From the NCBI GenBank assembly GCA_029263555.1, contig JAJUFW010000229.1, positions 1 to 5,438 on the forward strand: a stretch of DNA of 5,438 bases, written 5' to 3'. The stretch comes from Alphaproteobacteria bacterium (GTDB taxonomy: Bacteria > Pseudomonadota > Alphaproteobacteria > DSM-16000 > Inquilinaceae). Below, in pieces: positions 5,119-5,438 of the stretch; the stretch's first letter is position 1; each line of letters opens with the position of its first letter. The position numbers and the translations under genes were made by a program. The notes under the pieces were generated by a model that saw nothing but the letters and a program-made list of their open reading frames with translations, ran no database searches and had not been told where the DNA came from.

Positions 5119-5438
5119 ATGGACCAAGACGTTTCCGCCTGCCTGGGCGCGGATCTCCTCTCGCAGCTTGCCGCGATCGTCGGACCGGACGGGATCCTGA
5201 GCGGGGACGCGCTGGCCCCGGTCGACCCGGGATACGATCCCGCCAATCTCGCGGCCGGGCTGATGCTGTCCCCACGTTCGGCGGAGGAGGTCTCTCGCAT
5301 CCTGGCCCTCTGCCAGGCAATGGCGATCCCGGTCGTGCCCCAGGGCGGCCGGACGGGGCTGGTGGCCGGCGGCGTGACGAGCCCCGGCGAAATCATCCTC
5401 TCGACCCGTCGCCTGGACCGGATCGTCGAGATCGACCC
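5119..5438 (+). CDS. FAD-linked oxidase, GlcD/D-lactate dehydrogenase-like, N-terminal part (runs off right edge)
   Basis: A flavoprotein of the PCMH-type FAD-binding family, whose members oxidise 2-hydroxyacids such as glycolate, D-lactate or D-2-hydroxyglutarate to 2-oxoacids. Only 107 residues of an expected 450-480 are present. Residues 12-30 (LLSQLAAIVGPDGILSGD) match the family's opening helix. SPRSAEEVSRILALC (51-65) is the first strand and helix of the FAD domain. PVVPQGGRTGLVAGG (71-85) is the pyrophosphate-binding loop, with Arg where many members have Asn. EIILSTRRLDRIVEIDP (91-107) continues the domain. The Trp-containing segment common near residue 40 in glycolate oxidase is replaced by DPGYDPANLAAG, so this is a distinct subfamily. 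The ATG at 5119 lacks a strong ribosome binding site; a TTG three codons upstream is possible. It is co-directional with the ABC operon 158 bases away and may belong to the same pathway. Family is secure, substrate unknown. Confidence 0.87.
   Translation, partial: MDQDVSACLGADLLSQLAAIVGPDGILSGDALAPVDPGYDPANLAAGLMLSPRSAEEVSRILALCQAMAIPVVPQGGRTGLVAGGVTSPGEIILSTRRLDRIVEID

Noticed and set aside
4426..5396. Minus-strand frames opposite the ATPase and oxidase
   Set aside because: Arg/Pro-rich antisense shadows with no motif; one spans the intergenic gap only because stops are rare in this GC-rich DNA.

Overview
The window is GC-rich, with codon use strongly favouring G or C in third position. It reads as ordinary chromosomal DNA of a proteobacterium, most likely an alphaproteobacterium. 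That placement is inferred from base composition, gene families and gene order; no rRNA or other phylogenetic marker is present. I see no mobile element, CRISPR array, tRNA or phage gene, and no evidence of an undescribed defence or mobile system. Seven protein-coding genes are supported, two of them cut by the window edges.

Left part (1-988, minus strand): a complete MarR-family regulator (459-881) lies 20 bases upstream of the 5' end of an MFS transporter gene that runs off the left edge (1-438). This is the common layout of a regulator co-transcribed with the drug or solute exporter it controls. The AT-rich leader of marR holds a 16-base palindrome that overlaps a plausible promoter and is a good candidate for the autoregulatory operator.

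Middle (989-2135): a D-2-hydroxyacid dehydrogenase gene on the minus strand is transcribed divergently from a sugar ABC transporter operon. The 112-base gap between them is AT-rich on the dehydrogenase side and holds a second, unrelated 16-base palindrome.

Right part (2136-5438, plus strand): a CUT2/ribose-type ABC importer in the order periplasmic binding protein, permease, ATPase. The binding protein strongly resembles the D-allose-binding protein AlsB. The ATPase has a single nucleotide-binding domain, as in FrcA, rather than the fused double domain of RbsA/AlsA. The gene order also matches FrcBCA. A GC-rich hairpin sits between the binding-protein and permease genes, and the permease and ATPase genes overlap by four bases (ATGA). 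A long imperfect hairpin follows the ATPase gene. After 158 bases comes the start of a GlcD-like FAD-linked oxidase, which runs off the right edge.

Taken together, the right two thirds looks like a sugar or sugar-acid uptake and catabolism locus. The importer is flanked by two enzymes of 2-hydroxyacid/2-oxoacid chemistry: an NAD(P)-dependent dehydrogenase and a flavoprotein oxidase. The exact substrate cannot be read from the sequence. The marR/MFS pair is probably an independent unit.
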